Assembly: GCA_964609695.1 (NCBI GenBank)
Contig: CAZSSP010000010.1
Coordinates: 4,887 to 68,886 of the forward strand
Direction: 5' to 3'
Source of the DNA: JAGNHS01 sp964609695
GTDB taxonomy: Bacteria; Bdellovibrionota; UBA2428
DNA length: 64,000 bases
In this document: positions 7,185 through 16,533 of the stretch, piece by piece
How positions within the stretch are numbered: position 1 is the stretch's first letter
Layout of the letters: each line of letters opens with the position of its first letter
Notes under the pieces: model-generated
The model's database searches: none
What the model saw: the letters and a program-made list of their open reading frames with translations, nothing else
Told to the model about the DNA's origin: nothing
Program-made: the position numbers and the translations under genes

Positions 7185-9095
7185 TCATGAAAGTTTAGGC
7201 TGTGCCTGATCTTGAATACTGGCTAGGAAATCTGCCAATACGAGACCTTGCTTCTGAGTACCGTCCCTAAAACGCACGCTTAGAGTGTTATTTTGAGATT
7301 CTTGTGCGCCTATGATGATCATATATGGGATACGGAATTTGTGATGCTTTTTAATTTTAGCTGAAAGCTTGTCATTTGAGTCGTCAAGTAGGGCACGATA
7401 GCCCTTAGCTTTTAATTCGTCAAAAACTTTTTTCGCATAGGGATTCACGTCTTCCTGAACACTCATCACTAACAATTGGGTAGGACAAAGCCATAGTGGA
7501 AATTGTCCAGCAAAGTGTTCGATTAGAATACCTAAAAAACGCTCCAAAGAACCAGCTATCGCCCTGTGAATCATAACGGGAATATGCATAGTATTATCAC
7601 TTCCAGCATAATTTAAGCCAAAGCGCTCAGGCATCATAAAATCTAGCTGAACTGTTCCACACTGATGAGTTCGATCTAAGGAGTCCTTTAAATGGAAATC
7701 GATTTTGGGACCATAAAAAGCGCCATCTCCAGGATTCACTTTATAAGTTTCTCCCGCTCGCTCCAAGGCGTTCTTGAGTGATTGCTCGGCCTTATCCCAA
7801 ACAGCATCATCACCAATACGCTTTTCAGGGCGAGTTGAAAGTTCGATGGCGAAACTAAAACCAAACAATGAATAAAATTTACGAATCATTCCTAAGACTC
7901 GAAGAATTTCATCTTCGATTTGCTCATGAGTGCAATAGATATGAGCATCATCTTGCACAAAGCTTCGCACACGGAATAGACCATTAACCACACCACTGCG
8001 CTCATATCTGTGCACGCGGCCGAATTCAGCCAAACGAATAGGAAGTTCCTTATAAGAGTGGCGCTGATTTCCGTAAATCAAGCAATGGCCGGGACAATTC
8101 ATGGGTTTTACGGCAAAGTTTTGCTCGTCGACCGCTGTGAAATACATATTTTCGCGGTAATTGTCGTAGTGACCAGAAGTCTTCCAAAGTTTCTCACTCA
8201 TAATAAGAGGTGAGATTACACTCTGAAAACCATTTTGGCGGTTAAGTTCATCGAGCACATCTCGAACGCTATTATAAAGAAAAGTACCCGCACTATGAAA
8301 AAATGGAGAGGCCGGAGCTTCTTCATGAAATGAAAAAAGATCCATTTCCACGCCCACCTTACGGTGGTCACGTTTTTTAGCTTCTTCAATTTGAAAGAGA
8401 TGCTTTTGAAGGGCTTCTTCACTGCCAAATGCGGTTCCGTAAATTCGAGAAAGCATTGCGTTCTTTTCATCGCCTCGCCAATAAGCTCCTGCCACATTAG
8501 TGAGCTTAATGGCTGGAATTTGCCCGGTATGAACCACATGAGGTCCACGACAAAGATCCATAAAATCGCCTTGATAATAGACACTGACTTGTGTGACTTT
8601 TTCGTTGCTCACTAGGTCACGAATAATTTCAGCTTTATAATGTTCGCCTATAGATTCAAAGTGGCTAATAGCTTTTTCAACAGGCCAATCTTCACGCTTA
8701 AGTTTGAAAGCTGAACCTATGATTTTCTTCATTTTTTTTTCTATCGCAGGCAAGTCTTCAAGTTTGAAGGCGTCCTTGCGTGCGAAATCATAATAAAAAC
8801 CAGAATCAATAACGGGTCCGATAGTCACTTGAGTGTCGGGATATAATTCTTTTACCGCTTGAGCCAAAATATGAGCTGTAGTGTGACGAATAATTTCTAG
8901 ACCTTCTGGAGAGTCTGAATAAATAAGTTCTGCTTTTTCGGTGCTAGACTCGGGGAGCTTCATATGAAGATCGAGTACTTTTTCGCCTAATTTAATACCC
9001 AAAAGCACACGTTTAGTTTTAAGCTTTGGAAGCAAATCCAAACCTTTTTCAAAGGAACCCGATAAAACACACTGCGAAGATTCAAAAAAGTCCAT
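7185..9095 (-). CDS. thrS: Threonine-tRNA ligase
   Basis: Charges tRNA-Thr and edits Ser-tRNA-Thr. The 636 residues show a divergent N-terminal TGS-like region (1-65), the editing domain with its HTTAH zinc/catalytic motif near residue 72, and the class II catalytic core. Motif 2 includes KPMNCPGHC, whose Cys is a zinc ligand, and RVRSFVQDDAHIY. Motif 3 is HRAIAGSLERFLGIL. The C-terminal anticodon-binding domain (LLVMSVQE onward) follows. It opens the thrS-infC cluster, an order conserved across many bacteria. A candidate promoter is at 9110-9139, and the leader appears short. Confidence 0.97.
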   Translation of the reverse strand: MDFFESSQCVLSGSFEKGLDLLPKLKTKRVLLGIKLGEKVLDLHMKLPESSTEKAELIYSDSPEGLEIIRHTTAHILAQAVKELYPDTQVTIGPVIDSGFYYDFARKDAFKLEDLPAIEKKMKKIIGSAFKLKREDWPVEKAISHFESIGEHYKAEIIRDLVSNEKVTQVSVYYQGDFMDLCRGPHVVHTGQIPAIKLTNVAGAYWRGDEKNAMLSRIYGTAFGSEEALQKHLFQIEEAKKRDHRKVGVEMDLFSFHEEAPASPFFHSAGTFLYNSVRDVLDELNRQNGFQSVISPLIMSEKLWKTSGHYDNYRENMYFTAVDEQNFAVKPMNCPGHCLIYGNQRHSYKELPIRLAEFGRVHRYERSGVVNGLFRVRSFVQDDAHIYCTHEQIEDEILRVLGMIRKFYSLFGFSFAIELSTRPEKRIGDDAVWDKAEQSLKNALERAGETYKVNPGDGAFYGPKIDFHLKDSLDRTHQCGTVQLDFMMPERFGLNYAGSDNTMHIPVMIHRAIAGSLERFLGILIEHFAGQFPLWLCPTQLLVMSVQEDVNPYAKKVFDELKAKGYRALLDDSNDKLSAKIKKHHKFRIPYMIIIGAQESQNNTLSVRFRDGTQKQGLVLADFLASIQDQAQPKLS

Positions 9096-9109
9096 ATTTA
9101 TAGTGGTAT

Positions 9110-9139
9110 ATCATGACGTGAAAGCGGGTAACAGGTCAA
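9110..9139 (-). promoter_or_regulatory. Candidate sigma-70 promoter of thrS
   Basis: On the minus strand TTGACC (9134-9139) and CATGAT (9110-9115) are separated by 18 bases, and thrS begins 15 bases after the -10 box. The -35 box is one mismatch from consensus and the -10 box is weaker. No T-box or other long leader can fit in the 97 bases upstream of thrS. Confidence 0.4.
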
Positions 9140-9192
9140 CAGTGGATTCAATATTGGACAAAAATCAAAGCCCATTTTAAAGACTTTGGCCT

Positions 9193-9486
9193 ATGAATCG
9201 TTCTATTCTTTTTTTCCTATTTTTATTTTCCCTTAGCCTGCAAGCCGAAAGGCCTAAAAAACTTAAGACTACTAAAACTTGCGAACGTGGCATGGCCTTT
9301 TTTGATGACCCTAATTATTTCGATTTAGACCCCTGGGCCGATATTAAAAAAAAGAAAAAGCGCCGAGCAAAAAATTCTAACGAGGAGAATAGCGCTCGGC
9401 ATGTGTCCTCAAACGAGGGTGATAGCGATTTATCCAATGGTGGGTATGGCGGCGCTGCTCGAGACGAAGAGATCTACTTCAAATAA
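9193..9486 (+). CDS. Small exported lysine-rich protein
   Basis: The 97-residue protein has a signal peptide (residues 1-18, cleavage after SLQA). The mature part has one Cys, a basic KKKKKRRAKN stretch near residue 55, and a Ser/Asn/Gly-rich, probably disordered C-terminal half. It is divergent from thrS and convergent with the nuclease-like gene that ends one base further on. No family is recognised. It could be a small envelope protein with nucleic-acid or anionic-polymer binding, but only the charge supports this. Confidence 0.5.
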   Translation: MNRSILFFLFLFSLSLQAERPKKLKTTKTCERGMAFFDDPNYFDLDPWADIKKKKKRRAKNSNEENSARHVSSNEGDSDLSNGGYGGAARDEEIYFK

Positions 9487-9487
9487 T

Positions 9488-10630
9488 TTAGCGATTGAAT
9501 AATTGCGCAAAATCAAAGTCGAAAAAAATTGGAAAATGATCGGAAGGATTCTTTTCGCGTTCATCCCAAGTTTTTGGTAGTGGCCTCACCGAATTGTCTT
9601 CGTTCTTATATCGATAAACATAAATCTTTTTCATTCGAGTTTTATCTTGCAGAAACCACGATGAAACTAAAATATGATCTATCTGAGAATACTCGGTCAC
9701 TGGGTGAGGGTCTTCTTCGCTAGCTTTGGGGTGGTAACTATGTGTGACACGCTCAAGATCGCTGGCCTTGGGTTCGATAAAATCAAAAGGGTCGCCCATG
9801 TCTTTATTCTTTTGAATGGCCTCAAAAGCCGCCTCCGAACGTGCTTGGCCATTAAAATCTCCTGCCAATATATAAACGAATTTTGGACCATAGATTTCTT
9901 TATAGATTTCAATGAGCTTTAGAGTTTCTTCAACTTGAACCTTTCGAAGCATTTCCCCTAAGGGATCGCCCGGACGTGGCCGTTTACTTTTATAATGTGT
10001 TCCAAAAACACTTAGTAGCGGAAGACTCTCGGAAGTTTTACCTTTTTCTCGAATTTCAAGCACAGGCAAATCACGCGAAAAAATTCGAGTGGCTGCTCTT
10101 TTGGGAAAGAGAGGATCTTTAGCCAAACGATTTTTATGTGATAAAAGTTTCAAATCAAAGGGCAAATCTTTTTTCACAAGGAAAGCAATATCTATTCCTC
10201 GTGGGTCATTTCCCTCTATGAGCAAAACTCGATAAGCGCCCTTTAAATGCAAGCGATTAAAAAGTTCTAAGGCTTGAATTTTTTCAACTTCCTGACAAAC
10301 AAGTATATCGGGGTCTTCACTTAATATGGTTTGAGCCAATTCCTTGATTTTGAAAGCCTCTTTTGGGCGAGGTTCTTCGACCATTCGACCTCGATGCCCC
10401 TCATAATCATAGACAAGTTTTCCCTGATATTCGTAAAGATTATAAAGATTGTAACTACCCACTTTTAAAGTTTTGATGTCTTTTATATTGCGTGTAGGAA
10501 ATTCTTTTTCAAGTTTATAGGGCATAAGCATATCTTCGCAAAAAGGAGCTTGGGGAGGAGTTTTTGCAGCTAAACTAAACCCGAATACGAAGTTCAACAA
10601 AAGTAGTTTCGAAATATTAGCTAATCCCAC
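9488..10630 (-). CDS. Exported endonuclease/exonuclease/phosphatase-family protein
   Basis: DNase I-like (EEP, PF03372) fold. Family motifs appear in order: the strand SYNLYNL near residue 57, the metal-binding Glu in LVCQEVE, FGTHYKSKRP, the GDFNG motif, YSQIDHILVS, and the terminal SDHFP with the catalytic His. An N-terminal signal peptide (LLLNFVFGFSLAAK) sends it to the periplasm or outside. Substrates in this family include DNA, inositol phosphates and sphingomyelin, and sequence alone does not decide between them. For a predatory or scavenging bacterium a secreted nuclease is plausible. It ends one base from the convergent gene at 9193-9486. Confidence 0.85.
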   Translation of the reverse strand: MGLANISKLLLLNFVFGFSLAAKTPPQAPFCEDMLMPYKLEKEFPTRNIKDIKTLKVGSYNLYNLYEYQGKLVYDYEGHRGRMVEEPRPKEAFKIKELAQTILSEDPDILVCQEVEKIQALELFNRLHLKGAYRVLLIEGNDPRGIDIAFLVKKDLPFDLKLLSHKNRLAKDPLFPKRAATRIFSRDLPVLEIREKGKTSESLPLLSVFGTHYKSKRPRPGDPLGEMLRKVQVEETLKLIEIYKEIYGPKFVYILAGDFNGQARSEAAFEAIQKNKDMGDPFDFIEPKASDLERVTHSYHPKASEEDPHPVTEYSQIDHILVSSWFLQDKTRMKKIYVYRYKNEDNSVRPLPKTWDEREKNPSDHFPIFFDFDFAQLFNR

Positions 10631-10685
10631 AAATCCCTCTAGCTAATGGATTTAACATGTATGAGCTAACTCTAAAAGATTTAGC

Positions 10686-10727
10686 AATAAAAAGATCCAA
10701 AATTAGCCTTTAAGCTAACTCGGATCT
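10686..10727 (-). terminator. Intrinsic terminator of the 10756-11148 gene
   Basis: The outer arms AGATCC (10693-10698) and GGATCT (10722-10727) enclose an inner TTAGC/GCTAA stem. On the minus strand the hairpin is followed by TTTTTATT, the pattern of a rho-independent terminator. It lies about 30 bases after the stop codon of the upstream minus-strand gene. Confidence 0.65.
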
Positions 10728-10755
10728 CATGAGTTATTTTCGAGCTGATTAGAAA

Positions 10756-11148
10756 TTATTCAGTATAGGCTGTTGCAGTAGAACTTGTAGTTGATGTTGA
10801 GCTTTCAACTGGGGCAGCATTATATTTGTCGTGATAGGATTTAGAATTTCCACGCATTTGATGTGCATACAAAACCAACATGCCCGCCGCATTATTACAT
10901 TCCTCAAGTGTTTGAGCGTTGTGAAGTGCCTCTAAATTACTTTGAAGAGCCGGACCGTTATTATCTTTTACATATTGATTGTCGTCGGCATGAGTTGCAG
11001 TAACCGCTAACGTTTGCTCATAAGCTTGAATCGCCATATTCGCTATATTTTGATAGGAGCTGCCGCAATCTTCAGCCAATACATTTAATGAAGCAAAAAA
11101 ACTGCTTATCAAAAATAGTTGTTTTATTTTGATACTAAAGTTTTTCAT
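10756..11148 (-). CDS. Small secreted protein of unknown function
   Basis: The 130-residue protein has a signal peptide (KIKQLFLISSFFASLNVLA, cleavage before EDCGSS). The mature part is predicted to be helical with two Cys (in EDCGSS and LEECNN) that could form a disulfide. It ends in a Ser/Thr-rich low-complexity tail (STSTTSSTATAY). The start ATG has an AGAAGGG ribosome binding site. It stands alone with its own terminator. No family is recognised. Confidence 0.55.
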   Translation of the reverse strand: MKNFSIKIKQLFLISSFFASLNVLAEDCGSSYQNIANMAIQAYEQTLAVTATHADDNQYVKDNNGPALQSNLEALHNAQTLEECNNAAGMLVLYAHQMRGNSKSYHDKYNAAPVESSTSTTSSTATAYTE

Positions 11149-11392
11149 ATTCTTTTTTCCCTTCTTAGTTCTCTTTCAGTATGCAAAAAAAATGTGACAT
11201 GAAAGTGTTTGCCAAATGAAGATTGAATGAAATTTGAATTTTTTTATTGAAAAAATTTATTAACTGAATCGCAATAATATCTTCATCGAATTTTTATAGC
11301 TTAGAGTCCTTTTGCGCCAATGATGGATTTAAATCCTAATCTTTACCCTATATTAACTAGTGAGCTTATACTCTTATCTATAGACTAAAGTT

Positions 11393-13786
11393 ATGGGGAG
11401 CCTGCGCCAAATAGCTTTGCTTTTGATGAACTTAGTCTTCCTAAGTTCGTGCGCTATTGTGGTGAGCAACCCCAATAAAAACAAAATAGCAGCTGCTCAA
11501 TCATCGAGTTCCACATTAAGCTTTTTTTTTGAATATCTTGGTTTTTCAACAAGTAGCCGAAGTCCTAGTTTTTATGGTCTCACACCGAGATTTCGAAGAT
11601 ATAGTCACACCTCAACATTGTTAAAAGATGGACGCATTTTAATTGCGGGTGGATTCGATGGATATAATCAACTTTCTTCTTGTGAAATTTACGATCCCAA
11701 AAGCGGCCTTTGGACCATAACAGGATCATTAAATATTACGCGTGAAAAACATACTGCGACTTTGCTCAATGACGGCAGAGTTGTCGTAATAGGAGGTTAC
11801 GACACTTCAAGTTACAAAGATATTCCAGAAATTTACGACCCTGCCTCAGGTAGCTGGTCTACGATCTCCACAATGGCAATTGGTCGGACAAACCATACAA
11901 GCACACTTTTAAATTCAGGAAATGTTCTCGTTGTTGGAGGTTCTAATGGTTTCGAATTATCTTCAGTTGAGCTTTTCAACCCCGTCAATGACTCTTGGAC
12001 CTCATTAACATCTATACCTGGTGGAAATAGAGCTGATCACATCGCTGTATTACTTAACTCGGGAGAAGTTTTAGTGAGTGGAGGAACTTATGGTTCTGGA
12101 GCATTAAGAACTTCTAAATTATTTAATCCCATTACAGAAACATGGAGCAATACAGGGAGCATGATTGATACTCGAATCCTTCCTACGGCTCACCTTTTAG
12201 CCAACAATAAAGTTATAGTTATAGGTGGTTCTGATTATACAAGTACTCTAAAATCTTCTGAAATTTACGATCCATCCACAGGTCAATGGAGTGCAACTGG
12301 CTCCATGAATAATGCAAGAATCTTACATAATTCAATTCATCTACAAAACGACAATATCGTAGTGATGGGTGGACTTGAAACCATGACTTCAATTAATACT
12401 GTAGAGGTTTACACACCAAGCACTGGAAGCTGGGCACTACAAAGTCCTATGAATATTTCTAGAAGGAATTTTTCATCAGTACTTCTAGATAATGGAAAAA
12501 TATTAGTTAGCGGTGGAGTCAACGATAACAGCATTGAAAACGTTGAAATATTCGATCCAAGTTTAAATACATGGAATTCCCTTGAAGCACCCATTGCAAG
12601 AGGATCGCACACCAGCACTCTTCTCAACAATGGAAAGGTGCTAATTACGGGCGGATTTGACAGTATTTTTGGAAATATTTCTTCCCCTCAACTTTTTAAT
12701 CCAAGCACTGGTCAATGGAGCACCGCTGCTTCAATGACAGGCGTGCGATCCAGCCACAGTGCCACGACTCTAAATAACGGCAATGTTCTAATCGCAGGAG
12801 GAACTGCAGGAAGCGACGGACTTAACACCTCGCAGATTTACAACCCCACAACGAATTCCTGGAGCACGGGCCCCACCCTCAATTACCCAAGATACATGCA
12901 TACGGCCAACCTCCTTAGAAACAATAAAGTTTTAGTGACAGGCGGAAACACAGACGGCGCCCATGGTTACATCACTTCCAGTATTGAATTATACGATCCT
13001 GTTCTAGGCACATGGTCAACAGCAGGCTTTATGTCGAAAGCTCGCATGGCACATACGGCTACTACATTGACTAATGGAAATATACTTATTGCTGGAGGTA
13101 GCGACAACGTACCCTCTTATCCAATTCAAACTCAAATTTATGATCCCAGCTCAGGATTATCTAATACAGCCAATATGAACATTGGTCGTATTGGTCACTC
13201 GGCTAACTTACTTAACAACGGCAAAGTTCTTGTTGTAGGAGGTTATGATGGAGTTTCACTATTAGATTCTGCGGAATTATATGATCCGGTTGCTAATACT
13301 TGGACTCCAACAGGATCTCTTGCTGATGCCAGAGAATATCATACGGCTTTACTTTTAAACGACGGACGTGTTCTCGTTGTGGGGGGCCTCACAAGCTCAG
13401 GTACAGGATCTGCAGAAATTTACGACCCCACTCTTGGCAGCTGGTCTTCAGCCGGAATTTTTGCTACTGAATACAGAAGTGATCTTAGCTCAACTCTACT
13501 AAGCAATGGCATTCCTATGATCATTGGAGGTACAGGTTCATTGGCTTCAGGAAGCGTGTTGTTTTACTCAGATTTTAGTCCTGTAAGTGTAACTTTAAGT
13601 GGTGGAACCGCTCCCTACACTCTAAATTTAAATTTGAATCCAAAAATCTCCACGCCAGCATTTCAAAACCCCATAGATTCTTCAAAAATAACTTTATTTC
13701 CATTAAGCGAATCTACTATTAATTTTTATTTCAGCGACTCAACAGGGCTAGCAACAGACTCCGACTCCATCATTGTTTCGCCTTAG
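11393..13786 (+). CDS. Kelch-repeat outer lipoprotein (14 repeats)
   Basis: The 797-residue protein has a signal peptide with lipobox FLSSC at Cys20. Residues about 70-720 are made of 14 tandem kelch units about 47 residues apart. Each has the pattern HTxTLLxxGxVLxxGG followed by an xExYDPxxxxW block. Fourteen units match two seven-bladed propellers, or one larger ring. The last 75 residues leave the pattern and look like a small beta domain (SGGTAPYTL). Kelch propellers usually bind proteins or glycans, so a surface adhesin or binding scaffold is likely. It is convergent with speA, only 19 bases away. Repeats are well conserved at the protein level but not at the DNA level, so expansion is not recent. 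Confidence 0.85.
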   Translation: MGSLRQIALLLMNLVFLSSCAIVVSNPNKNKIAAAQSSSSTLSFFFEYLGFSTSSRSPSFYGLTPRFRRYSHTSTLLKDGRILIAGGFDGYNQLSSCEIYDPKSGLWTITGSLNITREKHTATLLNDGRVVVIGGYDTSSYKDIPEIYDPASGSWSTISTMAIGRTNHTSTLLNSGNVLVVGGSNGFELSSVELFNPVNDSWTSLTSIPGGNRADHIAVLLNSGEVLVSGGTYGSGALRTSKLFNPITETWSNTGSMIDTRILPTAHLLANNKVIVIGGSDYTSTLKSSEIYDPSTGQWSATGSMNNARILHNSIHLQNDNIVVMGGLETMTSINTVEVYTPSTGSWALQSPMNISRRNFSSVLLDNGKILVSGGVNDNSIENVEIFDPSLNTWNSLEAPIARGSHTSTLLNNGKVLITGGFDSIFGNISSPQLFNPSTGQWSTAASMTGVRSSHSATTLNNGNVLIAGGTAGSDGLNTSQIYNPTTNSWSTGPTLNYPRYMHTANLLRNNKVLVTGGNTDGAHGYITSSIELYDPVLGTWSTAGFMSKARMAHTATTLTNGNILIAGGSDNVPSYPIQTQIYDPSSGLSNTANMNIGRIGHSANLLNNGKVLVVGGYDGVSLLDSAELYDPVANTWTPTGSLADAREYHTALLLNDGRVLVVGGLTSSGTGSAEIYDPTLGSWSSAGIFATEYRSDLSSTLLSNGIPMIIGGTGSLASGSVLFYSDFSPVSVTLSGGTAPYTLNLNLNPKISTPAFQNPIDSSKITLFPLSESTINFYFSDSTGLATDSDSIIVSP

Positions 13787-13805
13787 ATTAGAAAAACTTG
13801 GCTTC

Positions 13806-15803
13806 TTAAGTTCCTAATTGCTCTTGCAGAAGAGAGCTCTCTTTTTGGAGCTGTCCTAGGCGGCGCCAAGCATCAACCGTACTCACGGAGCGTTCTACTG
13901 GAGATTGCTCTAAGTAAGTTGAGCGTGAAAGCCCCTCTTCGTAGTGCTTCATCAGCAATCTTGCTTCTTCGAGAGTGAGGGTTTTAGCAGTAATACCACG
14001 CTCAATGGATTCACGAATTCTACGCACAAGGCTCGCGCGATCATATTCTACATAACCCAATACTTCGTAAATCTTATCGCCTTCAATAACATGATCAATA
14101 GTGTAACCCGTTTCAGAAATCGAAACGTGAACCGCATCGGTGTCACCAAAGAGATTATGGAAGTCTCCCAAAATTTCTTGGTAGGCGCCGATTAAAAACA
14201 TTCCTAAATAATAGTCTTCAGTGGCTTTGAACTCATGAAGTTCTAAATATTCTTTGTCTTCTTTAATATCAATGAACTCATCAATTTTACCGTCGGAGTC
14301 GCAAGTCAGATCGAGCAAAATAGCTCTCTTATTGGGACGTTCCTGATGGCGATGAATTGGAATAATTGGAAACAATTGGCTTACAGCCCAAGTGTCGGGA
14401 GCTGATTTGAAAAGTGAAAAATTACAGAAATAAGCATCGCGAAGAAAGCGCCGTATGTTTCCAATTTCTTCGGGTTTACGTTGCATGTTTTCGCAAACCT
14501 TGAGCACTTTAGTACAAAAACATCGAAACAAACGCTCAAGTGTTGCGCGTTGTTTTAAATTGAAATACCCAAGGTTAAACAAACTAATAGAATCGTCTCG
14601 AAGTTTATAAGCATCTTGCACATGCTCGTTTAGATTTTTAATCGAAAGCGTTTCAAATAATCCCCGCATTTGAATGAGATTGTCATGGCTTTGAGTTTCT
14701 TCCTCAGAAGGCATATCGCACGAGTGCATAATATTCACATCAACCGTATTGAAAATCAAAACGCTGCTGTAGGCAGATATGGCGCGACCTGCTTCAGTGA
14801 TAATATGCGGATGCTCAAGCCCCTTTGAATCACAAGTCTGCAAAATTTGCCAAACAACATCGTTGGCATATTCCTGCAAACTATAGTTCATAGAATTTTC
14901 CCAGTTAGTTTGGGATCCGTCGTAATCAACCGCTAAGCCACCGCCCACGTCGATGTATTTTAGTCCTGCACCCATTTCAGCGAGCTCTGCATAAATGCGA
15001 ACGGCTTCAGTGAGCGAGTCTTTGATTGAACGAAGTGCCGAAATTTGAGAACCAATGTGGTAGTGCAAAAGCTCAAGGGAAGATAACTTACCTTCTTTTT
15101 TAAGGAGCTCGATACCTTGAACCATTTCCCAAGTTGTTAAACCAAACTTAGATTGAGCTCCTGAGCTTTCAGCCCACTTACCCACACCTTTGCTCTCAAG
15201 CTTAGCTCTAAAGCCAATACGAGGAACAATATGTAGATTTTTAGAAAGCTCCAAAATGGCTTCAAGTTCTTTAAAGCGATCGACAACAATAATGGCATTA
15301 CAGCCTAGTTTTTGCGAAAGTAGCGCCGTCTCGATGTATTCGTTGTCTTTAAAGCCATTACAGATAATCAAGGCATTGGGATTGTCCATAAAAGCCAGAG
15401 CCACTAACAATTCAGGCTTAGAACCAGCCTCAAGCCCCAAACAAGTATTACGCCCGTGCTTAATGATTTCTTCTACCAAGTAACGGTGTTGATTCACTTT
15501 AATGGGATAGACGCCCTTATAAGACGCTTTATAGCCATACATACGAATGGCTTCGGCAAAACAACCTGCCATGGCCTTAACTCGAGATTCAACGATATTA
15601 GAAAAACGAAGTAAAAGCGGACTTCTCAATCCTCTTTGACGAAGATCATCAACGAGTTCTTTAAGATCGACTCTAGGGCGACTTTCTTCTGGACCATAAG
15701 GGGTGACTTCTACGTTTCCCTTGGTATTAATTCCAAAATAACCAGCCCCCCAGTTATTGATATGATACAACTCAGCGCTTTTTTGTGAATTCCAAACTTC
15801 CAT
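13806..15803 (-). CDS. speA: Biosynthetic arginine decarboxylase
   Basis: Pyridoxal-phosphate enzyme that converts arginine to agmatine, the first step of one route to putrescine and spermidine. The 665 residues match the long SpeA form of fold III decarboxylases. Motifs seen are YPIKVNQ with the PLP lysine at 102, HYHIGSQ, the glycine loop YIDVGGGLAVDYDG, and GRAISAYSS. The C-terminal dimerisation and helical domains complete the family length. It lies 63 bases downstream of cdd on the same strand. No agmatinase or agmatine deiminase is in the window. Confidence 0.95.
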   Translation of the reverse strand: MEVWNSQKSAELYHINNWGAGYFGINTKGNVEVTPYGPEESRPRVDLKELVDDLRQRGLRSPLLLRFSNIVESRVKAMAGCFAEAIRMYGYKASYKGVYPIKVNQHRYLVEEIIKHGRNTCLGLEAGSKPELLVALAFMDNPNALIICNGFKDNEYIETALLSQKLGCNAIIVVDRFKELEAILELSKNLHIVPRIGFRAKLESKGVGKWAESSGAQSKFGLTTWEMVQGIELLKKEGKLSSLELLHYHIGSQISALRSIKDSLTEAVRIYAELAEMGAGLKYIDVGGGLAVDYDGSQTNWENSMNYSLQEYANDVVWQILQTCDSKGLEHPHIITEAGRAISAYSSVLIFNTVDVNIMHSCDMPSEEETQSHDNLIQMRGLFETLSIKNLNEHVQDAYKLRDDSISLFNLGYFNLKQRATLERLFRCFCTKVLKVCENMQRKPEEIGNIRRFLRDAYFCNFSLFKSAPDTWAVSQLFPIIPIHRHQERPNKRAILLDLTCDSDGKIDEFIDIKEDKEYLELHEFKATEDYYLGMFLIGAYQEILGDFHNLFGDTDAVHVSISETGYTIDHVIEGDKIYEVLGYVEYDRASLVRRIRESIERGITAKTLTLEEARLLMKHYEEGLSRSTYLEQSPVERSVSTVDAWRRLGQLQKESSLLQEQLGT

Positions 15804-15866
15804 TGAAGCCCCTCTTACTCTTAAGGGGCAAAACTAACAAGAAAATTGCTGATTTCAAAGCAATAG

Positions 15867-16262
15867 TTAAGGAAATTTTCTGGGTCCAAAACCCAAAGGT
15901 AAAAGAGTAGAAAAATCATACTCAGCTTTAATGGATTTAGGATCGGCTAAATAGATTTTAAAATTGGGACCACAGAATTCCACCATGGTCTGCAAACATA
16001 AAGCACAAGGCGGAACCGCGCCTTCTGTTACGATCATAATTGAAGTGAATTTTTTAGCACCTTCAGAGATAGCCTTTAAAAAGGCGGTGCGCTCGGCACA
16101 GATAGTGCCTCCGAAACTTACGTTTTCTACGTTGCAACCCGTGAAAACACCCAAATCACTCGAAAGGGCTGCCCCTACGCGAAATCGCGAATATGGGGCA
16201 TGCGCCTTTCGACGTGCTTTGCAGGCTGCAGAATGCAGCTTTTTAGGTGCGGTTAATTTCAA
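15867..16262 (-). CDS. cdd: Cytidine deaminase
   Basis: Zinc enzyme that deaminates cytidine and deoxycytidine in pyrimidine salvage. At 131 residues it has the length of the homotetrameric class. Motifs are the nucleoside-binding NVENVSFGGTICAER, in which CAE carries the Cys zinc ligand and catalytic Glu, and PCALC with the other two Cys ligands. The predicted start is TTG at 16262, placed directly after the TAA stop of the small lipoprotein gene. This tight junction suggests translational coupling rather than an independent ribosome binding site. Confidence 0.93.
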   Translation of the reverse strand: MKLTAPKKLHSAACKARRKAHAPYSRFRVGAALSSDLGVFTGCNVENVSFGGTICAERTAFLKAISEGAKKFTSIMIVTEGAVPPCALCLQTMVEFCGPNFKIYLADPKSIKAEYDFSTLLPLGFGPRKFP

Positions 16263-16391
16263 TTAATTAACCAACCGTTGCTCACCGATTTTTGGAAAAG
16301 AATGCTCTTCTTCAGAAGCAGTCGATCTATCCAAAGAACCACAAGCAGCAAATACACCGACAACCGCAAGTACTAAGTAAAGTTTTTTCAT
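16263..16391 (-). CDS. 42-residue lipoprotein
   Basis: This very short gene has an excellent ribosome binding site (GGGGAG, 9 bases before ATG at 16391). It has a complete lipoprotein signal: MKK n-region, hydrophobic core, lipobox VFAAC with Cys17. The mature lipopeptide is only 26 residues and acidic in the middle (ASEEEHS). Its TAA stop abuts the TTG start of cdd, so the two are probably cotranslated. It resembles in size the entericidin-type or lysis lipoproteins, but the sequence does not identify it as one. Confidence 0.7.
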   Translation of the reverse strand: MKKLYLVLAVVGVFAACGSLDRSTASEEEHSFPKIGEQRLVN

Positions 16392-16416
16392 AAGTAGTTT
16401 CTCCCCTATAGATTAG

Positions 16417-16439
16417 ACCCTCGGATTCATCCCGGGGGT
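16417..16439. other. GC-rich hairpin upstream of the 42-residue lipoprotein gene
   Basis: An ACCCTCGG arm faces CCGGGGGT with one G-T pair and a single bulge. It is a stable hairpin located 26 bases before the lipoprotein start, in its likely 5' leader. It could act on leader stability or as a weak terminator for plus-strand transcription. No closer assignment is possible. Confidence 0.3.
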
Positions 16440-16533
16440 TAATCGTGTTGCTCTTTTTTGCTTATCGGTACTTCGCGTTAAAACTTAAGCCTTTAGAGTC
16501 CAATTCACTATGAAGAATTGGTTAAGAAATTGA

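Noticed and set aside
9096..9192. T-box riboswitch upstream of thrS
   Set aside because: Only 97 bases available and no T-box core or specifier structure seen.
13787..13805. Terminator between the kelch gene and speA
   Set aside because: The 19-base gap holds only a weak 5-bp AACTT/AAGTT stem without a T run.
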